Under the pieces are notes generated by a model. The model was given only the letters and a program-made list of their open reading frames with translations. It made no database searches and had not been told where the DNA came from. Shown here piece after piece: positions 32,798 to 41,663 of a stretch of 64,000 nucleotides of DNA. Position 1 is the stretch's first letter; each line of letters begins with the position of its first letter. The stretch is taken from contig CAKPRO010000010.1 in assembly GCA_934182615.1 (NCBI GenBank), positions 1 to 64,000 of the forward strand, read 5' to 3'. A program made the translations under genes and the position numbers. This stretch comes from an uncultured Bacilli bacterium (GTDB taxonomy: Bacteria > Bacillota_I > Bacilli_A > RF39 > UBA660).

Positions 32798-34144
32798 CTA
32801 CTTTCCTAAACAAAATCTACTAAATAATTCATCAAGTAATTCATCGGTATATGTTTCACCAATTACTTCTCCTAAATTATTCCATGATTCTTTTAAACTT
32901 AACTCTACTATATCTATTGGATTATTATTATTTATTTCTTCAATTGCATCATTTATATTATTTAAAGATTTTTTTAATAAGGCTATGCTTCTGGCATTAG
33001 ATAAATATGTCATATCATTAGTAGATATCTCACCTATATTAAATAATCTTTTTATTCCTTCTTTTATCTTATCAATACCAATATTTTCTTTTACTGATAT
33101 TTCTATATAATTATCTAATAATGTTTTGTCTAATTTTGTTTCTAAGTCTATTTTATTTACTACTATTATTCTCTTTTTATTTTTTGTTTTATCTAGTAAT
33201 TCTTTCTCTTCTTCGGTTATTTCTTCATTATTATTTAAAATGTAAATTACTAAATCTGAGGTGTCAATTATTTTTAAACTTTTTTCAACACCTATTTTTT
33301 CTACAGTATCTTCTGTTCTTCTGATTCCTGCTGTATCAATTATATTTAGTGGTATTCCACCTACTATTAAAGAACCTTCTACTATGTCTCTTGTAGTACC
33401 GGGAATGTCAGTAACTATTGCTTTTTCTTCTTCTAATAGTGAATTTAAGAGACTACTTTTTCCTACATTTGGTCTTCCTATAATACCTACTTTTATTCCT
33501 TCTTTGATTACTTTACTGTCTTCTGATTTTTTTATGATTTCTTCTAATTTTTCTTTGAATTCTTTTATATCGGGTAATATACTTTCATTTGTTAATACTT
33601 CTATATCTTCATATTCAGGATAATCTATATTTACTTCTATATTACTAATTATTTTTACTAATTCACTTCTTAAGTCTCTAATTAGGTTTGATGTTTCGCC
33701 AGTTAAAGTATTCATGGATATTTTTCTAGCTGATTCTGCTTTTGATGATATTAAATCCATCGTTGCCTCTGCTTCAAGTAAATCTATTCTACCATTTAGA
33801 AAGGCTCTTTTAGTAAATTCACCTGGTTCTGCTAATCTTGCTCCATTTTCTAACAATACTTCCAGCACCTTATTAGTAGTGGCTATACCTCCATGACAAT
33901 TTATTTCTACTATATCTTCACGAGTAAATGTTTTAGGGGCTTTCATAACACTAACTAGTACTTCGTCTATTTTTTCGTTTTTATCTTTAATAAAGCCATA
34001 ATGTATAGTATGTGAATCTACTTTTGTTAAATCTTTTGTAAATACTTTACTTGCTATAGTTAAGGCATCATTACCGCTTAATCTTATTATTGAAATTGCT
34101 CCTACTCCGGTTGATGTTGAAATTGCTACTATCGTATCTTCCAT
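32798..34144 (-). CDS. mnmE: tRNA modification GTPase MnmE
   Basis: GTPase partner of MnmG. The 448 residues have the N-terminal folate-binding domain (TGVGAISIIRLSG), a helical domain interrupted by the G domain with GRPNVGKSSLLN, DIPGTTRD, DTAGIR and NKIDL, and the C-terminal FCLGK, whose Cys is the conserved C(I/L)GK. It precedes mnmG by only a few bases. The whole cluster is in the order found beside rpmH at many Firmicute origins. Confidence 0.97.
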   Translation of the reverse strand: MEDTIVAISTSTGVGAISIIRLSGNDALTIASKVFTKDLTKVDSHTIHYGFIKDKNEKIDEVLVSVMKAPKTFTREDIVEINCHGGIATTNKVLEVLLENGARLAEPGEFTKRAFLNGRIDLLEAEATMDLISSKAESARKISMNTLTGETSNLIRDLRSELVKIISNIEVNIDYPEYEDIEVLTNESILPDIKEFKEKLEEIIKKSEDSKVIKEGIKVGIIGRPNVGKSSLLNSLLEEEKAIVTDIPGTTRDIVEGSLIVGGIPLNIIDTAGIRRTEDTVEKIGVEKSLKIIDTSDLVIYILNNNEEITEEEKELLDKTKNKKRIIVVNKIDLETKLDKTLLDNYIEISVKENIGIDKIKEGIKRLFNIGEISTNDMTYLSNARSIALLKKSLNNINDAIEEINNNNPIDIVELSLKESWNNLGEVIGETYTDELLDELFSRFCLGK

Positions 34145-34230
34145 ATAGACTCCTTCTTTCTTCCATAGTATTTTACCACAATATGAAAAAAAATAAAAGT
34201 AATTATTTACTTTGTCAATTATTTTTACAA

Positions 34231-35079
34231 TTATTTGTATATTTCTATCTCACCATTTTTATAGGCTAATAATATATCACTAGATATTGTTGATTCTACA
34301 TATCTTGATTTTTTAGGATGGATTAAATATCTTATTTGTAATTCTATATGATCTTCATTTATTTTAGTATATATTATTGGATCATACTGATTATAGTATA
34401 TCCGATAACTATTTGATACATTGTTTATTTGTTTTTTTAATTTCGCCGGTATTTTTTTTATTATTTCATTTGAATTTACTATTTTATATAATACTTTTTT
34501 GGCTTTATTTACATCAGCATCTAAAGGTATTCTAATTGTTATTTCATCCCATATATATTTAAAAGCTTTATTATAATTTTTTAAAGGATAATTAAAGATT
34601 ATAGAGTTTGGTAAATGGATTATTATTCCTGTACTTTGACCTGTTGTATCAGTGTTTGATACTTCTAATATTTCAAAGTTCATAGTGTTGATATTTACTA
34701 CGTCGCCTTTATAACCATTTATTTCTATTCTATCTTCTACTACAAATGGTTTTACTAATTTTATATATATTCCACTAAAGAAATTGAATATTAAATCTCT
34801 TATTGCTATAGTGAATGCTGCTGATACTAGACTTATCAATGTTAAAAAGTTTTTTATGTATTTTCCCCATATTACTATTATTGCTGATAGAATTATAATT
34901 CTTATTATTAGTTTGTATTTTTTAGTATAATTATATTCTTTCTTACTATCTTTGGTTCTCTTTATTATTCTTATACCTATTTTTTCTATTACTAATATTA
35001 TTGCTATTATAATTATTGTTTTTAATGTCATATTTATATATATTTCCTCAATATTAAGTAGTTGACTTATTTTATTCAT
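34231..35079 (-). CDS. MscS-family mechanosensitive channel
   Basis: Small-conductance mechanosensitive channel relative of 282 residues. There are three membrane segments (about 18-36, 55-75, 78-110), the last leading into the pore helix and the conserved beta domain (VKPFVVEDRIEINGYKGDVVNINTMNFEIL, then IHLPNSIIFNYPLKNY). A C-terminal alpha/beta region follows. Such channels vent solutes on hypo-osmotic shock. Its presence between jag and mnmE is an insertion into the otherwise classical origin cluster. Confidence 0.88.
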   Translation of the reverse strand: MNKISQLLNIEEIYINMTLKTIIIIAIILVIEKIGIRIIKRTKDSKKEYNYTKKYKLIIRIIILSAIIVIWGKYIKNFLTLISLVSAAFTIAIRDLIFNFFSGIYIKLVKPFVVEDRIEINGYKGDVVNINTMNFEILEVSNTDTTGQSTGIIIHLPNSIIFNYPLKNYNKAFKYIWDEITIRIPLDADVNKAKKVLYKIVNSNEIIKKIPAKLKKQINNVSNSYRIYYNQYDPIIYTKINEDHIELQIRYLIHPKKSRYVESTISSDILLAYKNGEIEIYK

Positions 35080-35135
35080 TCACTCACTTCCCTTCAATGT
35101 TTTAATTATATGTTTATACAAAGTAAAAAAGAAGA

Positions 35136-35744
35136 TTACTCTCCTTTTAACTTAATTACTACTTTTCTATTTGGTTCTTCACCAATTGATTCAGTGTAGA
35201 CATACTTATCGTCCGCTAATGCAGAATGAACAATTCTTCTTTCATAAGAATTCATACTATCCATTGTTATTTCTGTTTTTGTTTTGTATGCTTCTCTTGC
35301 TAACTTCTTTGCTAAATATTCTATACTTCTAGCTCTTTTTTCTTTATAATTTCCTACATCAATTACTATTGATAGTGGTTCTTTTAAATTTGAATTAACC
35401 ATTTGTCTAATTAGTAATTGTAAAGCAGATACGTTCTTTCCATTTTTACCAATTAATATGGCATTATTATCAGAAAAGATTGTTATTGTTATATTTTCTT
35501 CTCTTCTTCTTACTTCAAGATTTGCTTCCGCATTCATTTTATTTATTATTTCATTAATAGTATCTTTTATAAATGAAATTACTTCATTCATATTTAAAAC
35601 TTCTATTTTTACTGATTTCTTTAATAAATTATTTTTTTCTTCAACTTTGTTAATTATCAAATCTTCTTTTGATATTTTTAATTCTTCTAGTGCTAATTCT
35701 TCTGCTTGCTCTTTTGTTTTTCCTTCATAATAATATTTATTCAT
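35136..35744 (-). CDS. khpB: KhpB/Jag RNA-binding protein (SpoIIIJ-associated)
   Basis: RNA-binding protein of 202 residues with three parts: Jag_N (about 1-50), KH domain with GKNGKNVSALQLL (about 105-117) and R3H domain with MNSYERRIVHSAL (about 160-172). KhpB works with KhpA in post-transcriptional control of cell-wall and division genes in other Firmicutes. Its start overlaps the yidC stop by one base, the usual yidC-jag coupling. Confidence 0.95.
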   Translation of the reverse strand: MNKYYYEGKTKEQAEELALEELKISKEDLIINKVEEKNNLLKKSVKIEVLNMNEVISFIKDTINEIINKMNAEANLEVRRREENITITIFSDNNAILIGKNGKNVSALQLLIRQMVNSNLKEPLSIVIDVGNYKEKRARSIEYLAKKLAREAYKTKTEITMDSMNSYERRIVHSALADDKYVYTESIGEEPNRKVVIKLKGE

Positions 35745-36694
35745 TACTTCTTAGCCTTCTTTCTTTCCACTATCATATTTTGTGCTATAGTAAATAGTGA
35801 GGAAGTTATCCAATAGATTCCTAATGCAACTGGTAAACTAAATGCCGCTACCAAAATCATTGCTAGCATGAAGTATATTGTTCCCTTCATTTGTTGTGCC
35901 ATTGCAGTTTGATCTTTTAAGGTCTTTCTAAATGAGAAATATGAAGTTGCAAGTATTAATAATAGGAATATTATGTAAGCATACCATAAGTTTGACATAA
36001 TTCCATGTGAAATTGTTGTACCCATATCTAGTTTTAAGAATTTATTTTCAAATATTACTGGTGTTCTATTAATTGCTTCTAAAAAAGCAAATAATAATGG
36101 TATTTGAATAAATGATAATAGGCAACTTGATAATGGATTAATCTTATGTTTAGAATATATTGCCATCATTTCTTCAGCTTTTCTCTTTTGATCCTCTTCA
36201 CTAGTTCTATCTTTATATTTCTTTTCTAGTTTTTCTAATTGGGGTTGAATTTCTTTTAATTTTTCTGATTGCATAGCAGTCTTTTTGGTTAATGGATATA
36301 ATATTAGTCTTATTATTAAACATGATATTACTATTGCTAAACCATTTGCTAAGCCCTTACCTAAACCTGTTTTCTCAAGAAGTAGTCCAATATTTATTAT
36401 AGCCCAAGCTAATGGTTTTACAAAGATTGTTGTCCATAATCCCTCATATTCAGAAAATGGTTTAAATGTTTCACATCTTGGTAATTTATCAACATCAACA
36501 TTATTTTCTTTATATATTTTTATAACATTTTCATCAGTAGGCCTACATAGAACATTTTCAGTTAAAGCCTTGCCTGTTTCTTCATATTTTACTGGTTTTT
36601 TATCTTCTCCAGTAAGTGTTCTTGTACACCCTGTTAACATTGCTAAACTTAATATTAGCAATAATATTTTTATTGTTTTTTTATTGTTATTCAA
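35744..36694 (-). CDS. yidC: Membrane protein insertase YidC/OxaA (SpoIIIJ type)
   Basis: Inserts proteins into the membrane. The N-terminus is a lipoprotein signal peptide ending in LAMLTGC, then an extracellular stretch of about 75 residues and five membrane helices with the conserved Arg of the insertion groove in IVISCLIIRLILYPLT. I chose the TTG at 36694 (316 residues) because AGGTGATAAAG precedes it; the in-frame GTG at 36703 is inside that site. The cytoplasmic loop KLKEIQPQLEKLEKKYK is typical. It overlaps rnpA and khpB. Confidence 0.94.
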   Translation of the reverse strand: MNNNKKTIKILLLILSLAMLTGCTRTLTGEDKKPVKYEETGKALTENVLCRPTDENVIKIYKENNVDVDKLPRCETFKPFSEYEGLWTTIFVKPLAWAIINIGLLLEKTGLGKGLANGLAIVISCLIIRLILYPLTKKTAMQSEKLKEIQPQLEKLEKKYKDRTSEEDQKRKAEEMMAIYSKHKINPLSSCLLSFIQIPLLFAFLEAINRTPVIFENKFLKLDMGTTISHGIMSNLWYAYIIFLLLILATSYFSFRKTLKDQTAMAQQMKGTIYFMLAMILVAAFSLPVALGIYWITSSLFTIAQNMIVERKKAKK

Positions 36695-37019
36695 CTTTAT
36701 CACCTATACTAATTAGTTTTAACAACTCTTCTTCTACTTGTTTGTATGTTAAATCTAATATACCTTTCTTAACAATTATAACATAGTCATAACCATTATG
36801 CACGACTTTTTTATTATTATCGATAATGTTTTTTATCCTTCTTTTTATTTTGTTTCTAGTAACTGCGGTTCCAGTTTTTTTAGGAACTGTTATTCCATAT
36901 TTATTACTATCATTATTTTTTCGATAGTAGACACTAAAGTACTTGCTTTTTTTTGATCTACTACTGTTTATTATTTCTGTATATTCACGAGAAGATTTTA
37001 TTATTTCAATTTTTTTCAT
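36687..37019 (-). CDS. rnpA: Ribonuclease P protein component
   Basis: Basic protein subunit of RNase P, which matures the 5' ends of tRNAs. The 110 residues include SKYFSVYYRKN and the signature GTAVTRNKIKRRIKNII (RNxxKR motif). The gene follows rpmH closely and overlaps yidC, as in most Firmicutes. The RNase P RNA gene is not in the window. Confidence 0.95.
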   Translation of the reverse strand: MKKIEIIKSSREYTEIINSSRSKKSKYFSVYYRKNNDSNKYGITVPKKTGTAVTRNKIKRRIKNIIDNNKKVVHNGYDYVIIVKKGILDLTYKQVEEELLKLISIGDKVE

Positions 37020-37066
37020 AATATATCCTTTTTAGGTAAAAAGAAAAAAAGAAAACAAAATTATGT

Positions 37067-37189
37067 TTATGCACATAATTTTTTTCTTTTTTTTGCTCTT
37101 CTGTTTTTTAAAACATTACCTTTTACTCTACTAAAGAAACCGTGCTTTTTAGCTTTTTTTCTATTATTAGGTTGATATGTTCTTTTCAT
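37067..37189 (-). CDS. rpmH: Ribosomal protein L34
   Basis: Forty residues: MKRTYQPNNRKKAKKHGFFS, then a basic tail ending RRAKKRKKLCA. It is a clear L34, four residues shorter than the common 44, with the loss in the middle before the tail. GGAGGTG precedes the ATG, and a near-perfect promoter lies at 37223-37251. It heads the leftward cluster rpmH-rnpA-yidC-khpB. In most Firmicutes dnaA is the divergent neighbour; here it is parA. Confidence 0.96.
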   Translation of the reverse strand: MKRTYQPNNRKKAKKHGFFSRVKGNVLKNRRAKKRKKLCA

Positions 37190-37222
37190 TATATAATACA
37201 CCTCCAAGTCAAATGCTATTTT

Positions 37223-37251
37223 ATTATATATTTTTATTTTGATTATGTCAA
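37223..37251 (-). promoter_or_regulatory. Consensus promoter of rpmH
   Basis: Minus strand TTGACA (complement of 37246-37251), exactly 17 bases, TATAAT (complement of 37223-37228). It is perfect at both hexamers, as expected for a strongly expressed ribosomal operon. Confidence 0.88.
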
Positions 37252-37320
37252 GGATTTTTGATATATTTGTTATAATGTTGCAATATTAATGAGCAGAAAG
37301 ATAAATGATAAAGAATGTTA

Positions 37321-37399
37321 ATTCAAAGACTTTATGGCTTTGAATTACTTTTTTAAAGACCCTAGGCTTTAAAAATAGTGAGCAACATAGTGCGAACTC
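37321..37399 (+). repeat. Tandem-hairpin repeat, copy C
   Basis: Hairpin 1 (37321-37345): ATTCAAAG/CTTTGAAT with loop ACTTTATGG. Hairpin 2 (37352-37373): TTTAAAG/CTTTAAA with loop ACCCTAGG. The tail GTGAGCAACATAGTGCGAACT (37379-37399) matches copies A, B and D. It fills the rpmH-parA gap, upstream of the parA promoter. Confidence 0.7.
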
Positions 37400-37440
37400 T
37401 AAAAAAATAAATAAAAGCCCTTTCTTTTTTCATTTTTTTT

Positions 37441-37449
37441 TGATACAAT
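37441..37449 (+). promoter_or_regulatory. Extended -10 promoter of parA
   Basis: TGATACAAT after a long T-rich run; a start near 37456 would leave a leader of about 20 bases before the parA ATG. Confidence 0.5.
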
Positions 37450-37477
37450 TATATTTGAGGAAAATAAGGTGAAGCAG

Positions 37478-38290
37478 ATGGGAAAAATTATTGCAATTGT
37501 AAATCAAAAAGGTGGTGTAGGTAAAACTACTACCAGTATAAATTTATCGGCCTCTTTAGGTGTTTTGGATAAAAAGGTATTACTTGTTGATCTTGACCCA
37601 CAGGGTAATGCTACTACTGGAGTTGGTGTTGACAAGAACGATATATCAAGTAGTATTTATGAGGTATTAACAAAAAAAGAAACAATAGAAAATTCTATTA
37701 TTAAAACTAAGAGTAAAAATCTTTATCTTCTTCCAGCATATCTTAATTTAGCTGGTGTTGATATGGAACTTATTGAATTAGAAAGGAAAGCTAAAGAAAC
37801 AGGTGAAAAATTTAATAGGGTAATTAGATTAAAAGAAGAACTTGGTAAAGTTAGAGATAATTTTGATTATATTTTAATTGATTGTCCTCCTAGTTTAGGT
37901 ATATTAACTACTAATGCTTTAGCGGCTGCTGATTCTGTACTTATTCCAGTTCAGTGTGAATACTTTGCTCTTGAAGGTATTATGCAGCTTATTAATACTA
38001 TAATGCTCGCTCAAAGAAAAGTTAATCCTAGTTTAGATATTGAAGGTGTTCTACTTACGATGTTTTCTAATACTAATCTTGGTATTGAAGTAATAGAAAG
38101 TATTAAAGGTTTCTTTAAAGAAAGAGTATATACTACAATTATTCCTAGACTTGTTAGACTGGCTGAGGCACCAAGTCATGGTAAACCTATACTTGAATAT
38201 GAGCCTAGAAATAAGGGTACTATAGCTTATCTTAATCTAGCAAAGGAGGTAATTGAAAGAAATGGAACAAAAGAAGAAAGCCCTAGGTAA
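37478..38290 (+). CDS. parA: Chromosome-partitioning ATPase ParA/Soj
   Basis: Walker-type ATPase that with ParB segregates origins and, in Bacillus, controls DnaA. I chose the ATG at 37478 (MGKIIAIVNQKGGVGKTTT, 270 residues), preceded by AAGGTGA. The deviant Walker A KGGVGKTT, DLDPQGNATTG and LIDCPPSLG are intact. It overlaps parB by 29 bases. It is the first gene to the right of the strand switch. Confidence 0.95.
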   Translation: MGKIIAIVNQKGGVGKTTTSINLSASLGVLDKKVLLVDLDPQGNATTGVGVDKNDISSSIYEVLTKKETIENSIIKTKSKNLYLLPAYLNLAGVDMELIELERKAKETGEKFNRVIRLKEELGKVRDNFDYILIDCPPSLGILTTNALAAADSVLIPVQCEYFALEGIMQLINTIMLAQRKVNPSLDIEGVLLTMFSNTNLGIEVIESIKGFFKERVYTTIIPRLVRLAEAPSHGKPILEYEPRNKGTIAYLNLAKEVIERNGTKEESPR

Positions 38291-39140
38291 GGGACTTGAA
38301 GAATTATTTTCTAGTGAAGTATTAGATTTTGATACTTTTGAAAGTAATATTATGGATAGTACTCCTACTAACGAAGTAAAAGAAATACCTGTTAATGAAA
38401 TCAGACCTAATCCATATCAGCCAAGAAAAACTTTTAACGAAGAGGCACTAAACGAACTTGCTGAATCTATTAAAAACTATGGAGTATTCCAACCTATTAT
38501 TGTTAAGAAAAGTATAAAGGGATATGACTTAATTGCGGGTGAAAGAAGACTTAGAGCTAGTAAACTTGCAGGTATGGAAATGATACCCGCTATTGTGAAG
38601 GAGTTTTCTGATGAGGAAATGAGAGAAATCTCACTACTTGAGAATATTCAAAGAGAGAATCTTACCGCTATTGAACTTGCTTGGGCTTATAAGGGCATTA
38701 TTGATAACTTAGATATTAGACAAGAAGACTTAGCTAGAAAAATTGGTAAAAGTAGAAGCCACATTACTAATACTTTAGGACTTTTAAATTTACCGGAAGA
38801 TATTCAAAAGAAAATTCTTGATGGAGAAATTTCTATGGGTCATGCTAGAGTGTTATCTAAAATGAATGATGCAGAAGAAGTTACTAATTTAGCTAATAAA
38901 GTTATTGAAAATAATATTAGTGTACATGAATTAGAAGAAATTAGTAAAAAAGAAGATATTAAGAAAAGAATTCCTATCACTAGAAGAAAAACAGATACTA
39001 ACTATTTCCACATTGAAAATGAACTTAGAGATATTCTCGGAACTAAGGTTAAAGTTGATAATAAAAAAGTTAGTATTTATTTTGAGAATGTTAATGATTT
39101 GAATAGAATTCTTGAAATTATGAATATTGAAATTAAATAG
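38262..39140 (+). CDS. parB: Chromosome-partitioning CTPase ParB/Spo0J
   Basis: Centromere-binding clamp. The 292 residues (ATG at 38262, after AAAGGAGG) begin with the ParA-stimulating basic segment KKKALGKGLEELF, then IRPNPYQPRKTF, GERRLRA (CTP pocket), the helix-turn-helix IGKSRSHITNTLGLL and the C-terminal dimer domain. NPYQPR distinguishes it from the Noc paralogue at 29051 (NRFQPR). No site matching the parS consensus (TGTTTCACGTGAAACA) was seen in the window. Confidence 0.95.
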   Translation: MEQKKKALGKGLEELFSSEVLDFDTFESNIMDSTPTNEVKEIPVNEIRPNPYQPRKTFNEEALNELAESIKNYGVFQPIIVKKSIKGYDLIAGERRLRASKLAGMEMIPAIVKEFSDEEMREISLLENIQRENLTAIELAWAYKGIIDNLDIRQEDLARKIGKSRSHITNTLGLLNLPEDIQKKILDGEISMGHARVLSKMNDAEEVTNLANKVIENNISVHELEEISKKEDIKKRIPITRRKTDTNYFHIENELRDILGTKVKVDNKKVSIYFENVNDLNRILEIMNIEIK

Positions 39141-39170
39141 ACAGAAATTAATTTTTCTGTTTATTTTCTT
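39141..39170 (+). terminator. Terminator of parAB
   Basis: Hairpin ACAGAAA/TTTCTGT followed by a T-rich tail directly after the parB stop codon. Confidence 0.65.
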
Positions 39171-39253
39171 AGTATACTTATAGTTAACTCAGGACTGTTT
39201 ACGTTCTTTTCTTTTTTATTTGCTATTTTTTCTGTATCCACCCCCTATATACA

Positions 39254-39338
39254 TGATATGATGTTTTTGCTTGCAGTAAGAGTACATTTATAGGTTGATA
39301 TCTCCTATAGATGAAAGCAGAAAAGTGAGGTGGCAAAG
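39254..39338 (+). promoter_or_regulatory. Promoter and leader of the cold-shock gene
   Basis: TGATATGAT at 39254-39262 is the likely extended -10. The leader of about 70 bases contains a short stem TATAGG/CCTATA (39289-39309) upstream of the ribosome binding site. Longer, structured leaders are usual for cold-shock genes; temperature control is inference. Confidence 0.4.
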
Positions 39339-39551
39339 GTGCAAGGAAGAGTTAAGTGGTTTAATAACGACAAAGGTTATGGCTTTATTGATTATCCAAA
39401 TGGTGAAGATATTTTTGTTCACTATTCCGCTATTAAGCAAGATGGTTTTAAGTCATTAGCTGAAGGTCAAATAGTTGAATTTGATCTTATAGAAACTGCT
39501 AAAGGTTTACAGGCTATCAATGTAGTAGCGGCTACTAATGTTAGAGCTTAA
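39339..39551 (+). CDS. Cold-shock protein
   Basis: Single OB-fold RNA chaperone of 70 residues. RNP1 is KGYGFIDY and RNP2 is DIFVHYSAI. I chose the GTG at 39339, six bases after GAGGTG, giving MQGRVKWFN, which lines up with MLEGKVKWFN of Bacillus CspB. An earlier in-frame GTG at 39330 has no spacing from that site. It has its own leader and a terminator. Confidence 0.95.
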   Translation: MQGRVKWFNNDKGYGFIDYPNGEDIFVHYSAIKQDGFKSLAEGQIVEFDLIETAKGLQAINVVAATNVRA

Positions 39552-39569
39552 AAAGGGAAGTACAATTAT

Positions 39570-39609
39570 ATAAGACAGCTAGATGTACTTAAGGCTATCT
39601 TATTTTTTT
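39570..39609 (+). terminator. Terminator of the cold-shock gene
   Basis: Stem ATAAGACAGC/GCTATCTTAT (one mismatch) and seven T. The stem contains AAGAC and AGGCT, resembling the window's hairpin family. Confidence 0.6.
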
Positions 39610-39620
39610 ATGGAGAAGTT

Positions 39621-40295
39621 ATGAAAAAAATTAAATACTTATTATTATCTTTAAAAGAGATATTTATTGTTTTATTTATTCAGTATTTTATTCTTATTCT
39701 CTCTATTATTTTATTTAATGGAGATAAGAATATTTATATTGGTAATATTTTACTTAGTATATTTAGTGTTATATATATTTTTAGTAAGAAAAAGGTAATT
39801 GATGTTTCTTTTAATATTAAGAATAATTATTTTATATATATTATGTTAGGTAGTTCTATATCAATTATTTATAATATGATTTTATATAGATTAAATTTAT
39901 ATACTTATAATGCTAATAATAATATACTTTTTCTAGATATTTTAACTTCTGGTATTATTAGTCCTATATTTGAAGAAGTTCTTTTTAGAGTAAGTTTTAT
40001 TTCTAAGGTAGAGAGTTTTATTTGTAATAAAAAGAAAGTTGTTTTAGTAACTAGTATTATTTTTGCTATATTACATTTTAATATTTTATCTGGTTTTATT
40101 GCTTTTATTATTGGTATTATTAATGGATATATTTATATTAAGACAAGGGACATTATCAGAATATCTTTAGTTCATATTTCTCTTAATACTATAAGCTCGT
40201 TAATAACTGGTTATAATATAGTAATATTTATTTTAGGTATTATATTAATGATAGTAGCAGTACTGTGTTTAAGAAAAGAAAAGAGGTATTTGTAA
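39621..40295 (+). CDS. CPBP-family intramembrane metalloprotease
   Basis: Multi-pass membrane protein of 224 residues with the CAAX-protease/bacteriocin-processing motifs: PIFEEVLFR (EExxxR, about 116-121), ILHFN (His) and LVHISLNT (third motif). About six to seven hydrophobic segments are present. In bacteria this family includes bacteriocin self-immunity and processing proteins; the substrate here is unknown. ATG follows GGAGAAG. It is separated from neighbours by terminators. Confidence 0.85.
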   Translation: MKKIKYLLLSLKEIFIVLFIQYFILILSIILFNGDKNIYIGNILLSIFSVIYIFSKKKVIDVSFNIKNNYFIYIMLGSSISIIYNMILYRLNLYTYNANNNILFLDILTSGIISPIFEEVLFRVSFISKVESFICNKKKVVLVTSIIFAILHFNILSGFIAFIIGIINGYIYIKTRDIIRISLVHISLNTISSLITGYNIVIFILGIILMIVAVLCLRKEKRYL

Positions 40296-40376
40296 AGGAG
40301 TATTTTTGACTTCTTTTTTTCTTTACTTTTATATTAATTTATTATACAATATAGGTGGAGAGGACGGGGGATACTT

Positions 40377-41663
40377 ATGAAAAAATATAATCTTTTACCT
40401 GCTGATTCTTATGTTGTTATTAATAAGACTATTTTGCATGATGAAGATAGAAAAATTATTACTAGTTTGTATCTACCTGTTATTGGTATGGATGCGGTCA
40501 TGCTATACTTTATGCTATGGAGTGACTTAGATAGTTCTTCAATTGTCAGTTCAGATTTTACACATCAAAAGATTGTTTCTAATCTTAGAATGACTATTAA
40601 TGAAGTAGAAGATGCTAGAAGTAAATTAGAGGCTATTGGTCTTATTAAGACTTTAGTTAAAGAAGGTAATGTTAATAATTATATTTATGAATTATATAGT
40701 CCGGCTTCTGCTACTGAATTTTTATCACATCCTATACTTAATATTGTTTTATATAGTAATATTGGTAAAAAAGAGTATGATAATTTGATTAAAACTTTTA
40801 AGATGCCTAGATTTAATACTAGTGGATATACTGATATTACTAAGAATTTTAATGATGTATTTGAAAGTACGTGTATGACTTCATATGATTTATCATTAGA
40901 GGATATTAGAAAATATAATAAACTTAAACTTAATATTAATAGTAATTTTGATTTTAATTTTCTTATAAATGCTATGCCTAAGAATATTGATACTAGTAGA
41001 ATATTTACTAAGGAAATTAAAGAACTTATTATTAGTTTATCTTTTATTTATGATATTGATGCTATTAAAATGACTAATATTGTTAAGGGAAGTCTTAATG
41101 AGAGAGGGACTATTAATAAGGAAACACTTAGAAAGACGGCGAGAAACTTCTACCAATTTGATAATGGTGGTAATCTTCCTACAATTGTATCTAATTGTCA
41201 ACCTGAGTATTTGAGAAAACCAATAGGAGATACTTCAAAGAGGGCTAAAATGATATATACTTTTGAAACTATTTCTCCTAGAGAACTTCTTATTAGTAAG
41301 AATAAAGGTAATGAACCTACTAAAAGAGATTTAAGATTAGTTGAAGATTTACTTCTTGATTATAATTTAAAACCTGGTGTTGTTAATGTTTTAATTGATT
41401 ATATTCTTAATATTAATGATAAGAAACTTACAAGAGGATTAGTAGAAACAATGGCGGGTGAATGGCAAAGAAAAGGTATTGAAACAGTTGAAGATGCTAT
41501 GAGTCTTTGTGAAAAAGAACATAAGAAAAGAACTAAAAAAACTATTGAAGAGAAGAGAATTATTACTAAAACACCTGATTGGTTTGATAAAGAAATTGAA
41601 AAAGATAAAATTAATGATGGGGAAGATAATCAATTAGAAGAACTTTTAAAGGAGTATAAATGA
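40377..41663 (+). CDS. dnaB: Replication initiation and membrane attachment protein DnaB (Bacillus type)
   Basis: Helicase-loading accessory protein, not the helicase itself. The 428 residues start KKYNLLPADSYVVINK and contain two DnaD/DnaB-like domains, with the YxxxIxxW-type end seen as MAGEWQRKGIETVEDAM. It acts with DnaD and DnaI to load the replicative helicase at the origin. The stop overlaps the dnaI ATG (ATGA). The pairing dnaB-dnaI matches the Bacillus order, though nrdR is not present upstream. Confidence 0.9.
   Translation: MKKYNLLPADSYVVINKTILHDEDRKIITSLYLPVIGMDAVMLYFMLWSDLDSSSIVSSDFTHQKIVSNLRMTINEVEDARSKLEAIGLIKTLVKEGNVNNYIYELYSPASATEFLSHPILNIVLYSNIGKKEYDNLIKTFKMPRFNTSGYTDITKNFNDVFESTCMTSYDLSLEDIRKYNKLKLNINSNFDFNFLINAMPKNIDTSRIFTKEIKELIISLSFIYDIDAIKMTNIVKGSLNERGTINKETLRKTARNFYQFDNGGNLPTIVSNCQPEYLRKPIGDTSKRAKMIYTFETISPRELLISKNKGNEPTKRDLRLVEDLLLDYNLKPGVVNVLIDYILNINDKKLTRGLVETMAGEWQRKGIETVEDAMSLCEKEHKKRTKKTIEEKRIITKTPDWFDKEIEKDKINDGEDNQLEELLKEYK

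Noticed and set aside
37190..37477. Classical oriC with DnaA boxes in the rpmH-parA gap
   Set aside because: No TTATCCACA or one-mismatch box was found in the gap, and dnaA is not adjacent; only the strand switch supports an origin here.
37469..39140. parS site near parAB
   Set aside because: No sequence close to TGTTTCACGTGAAACA was seen here or beside noc.
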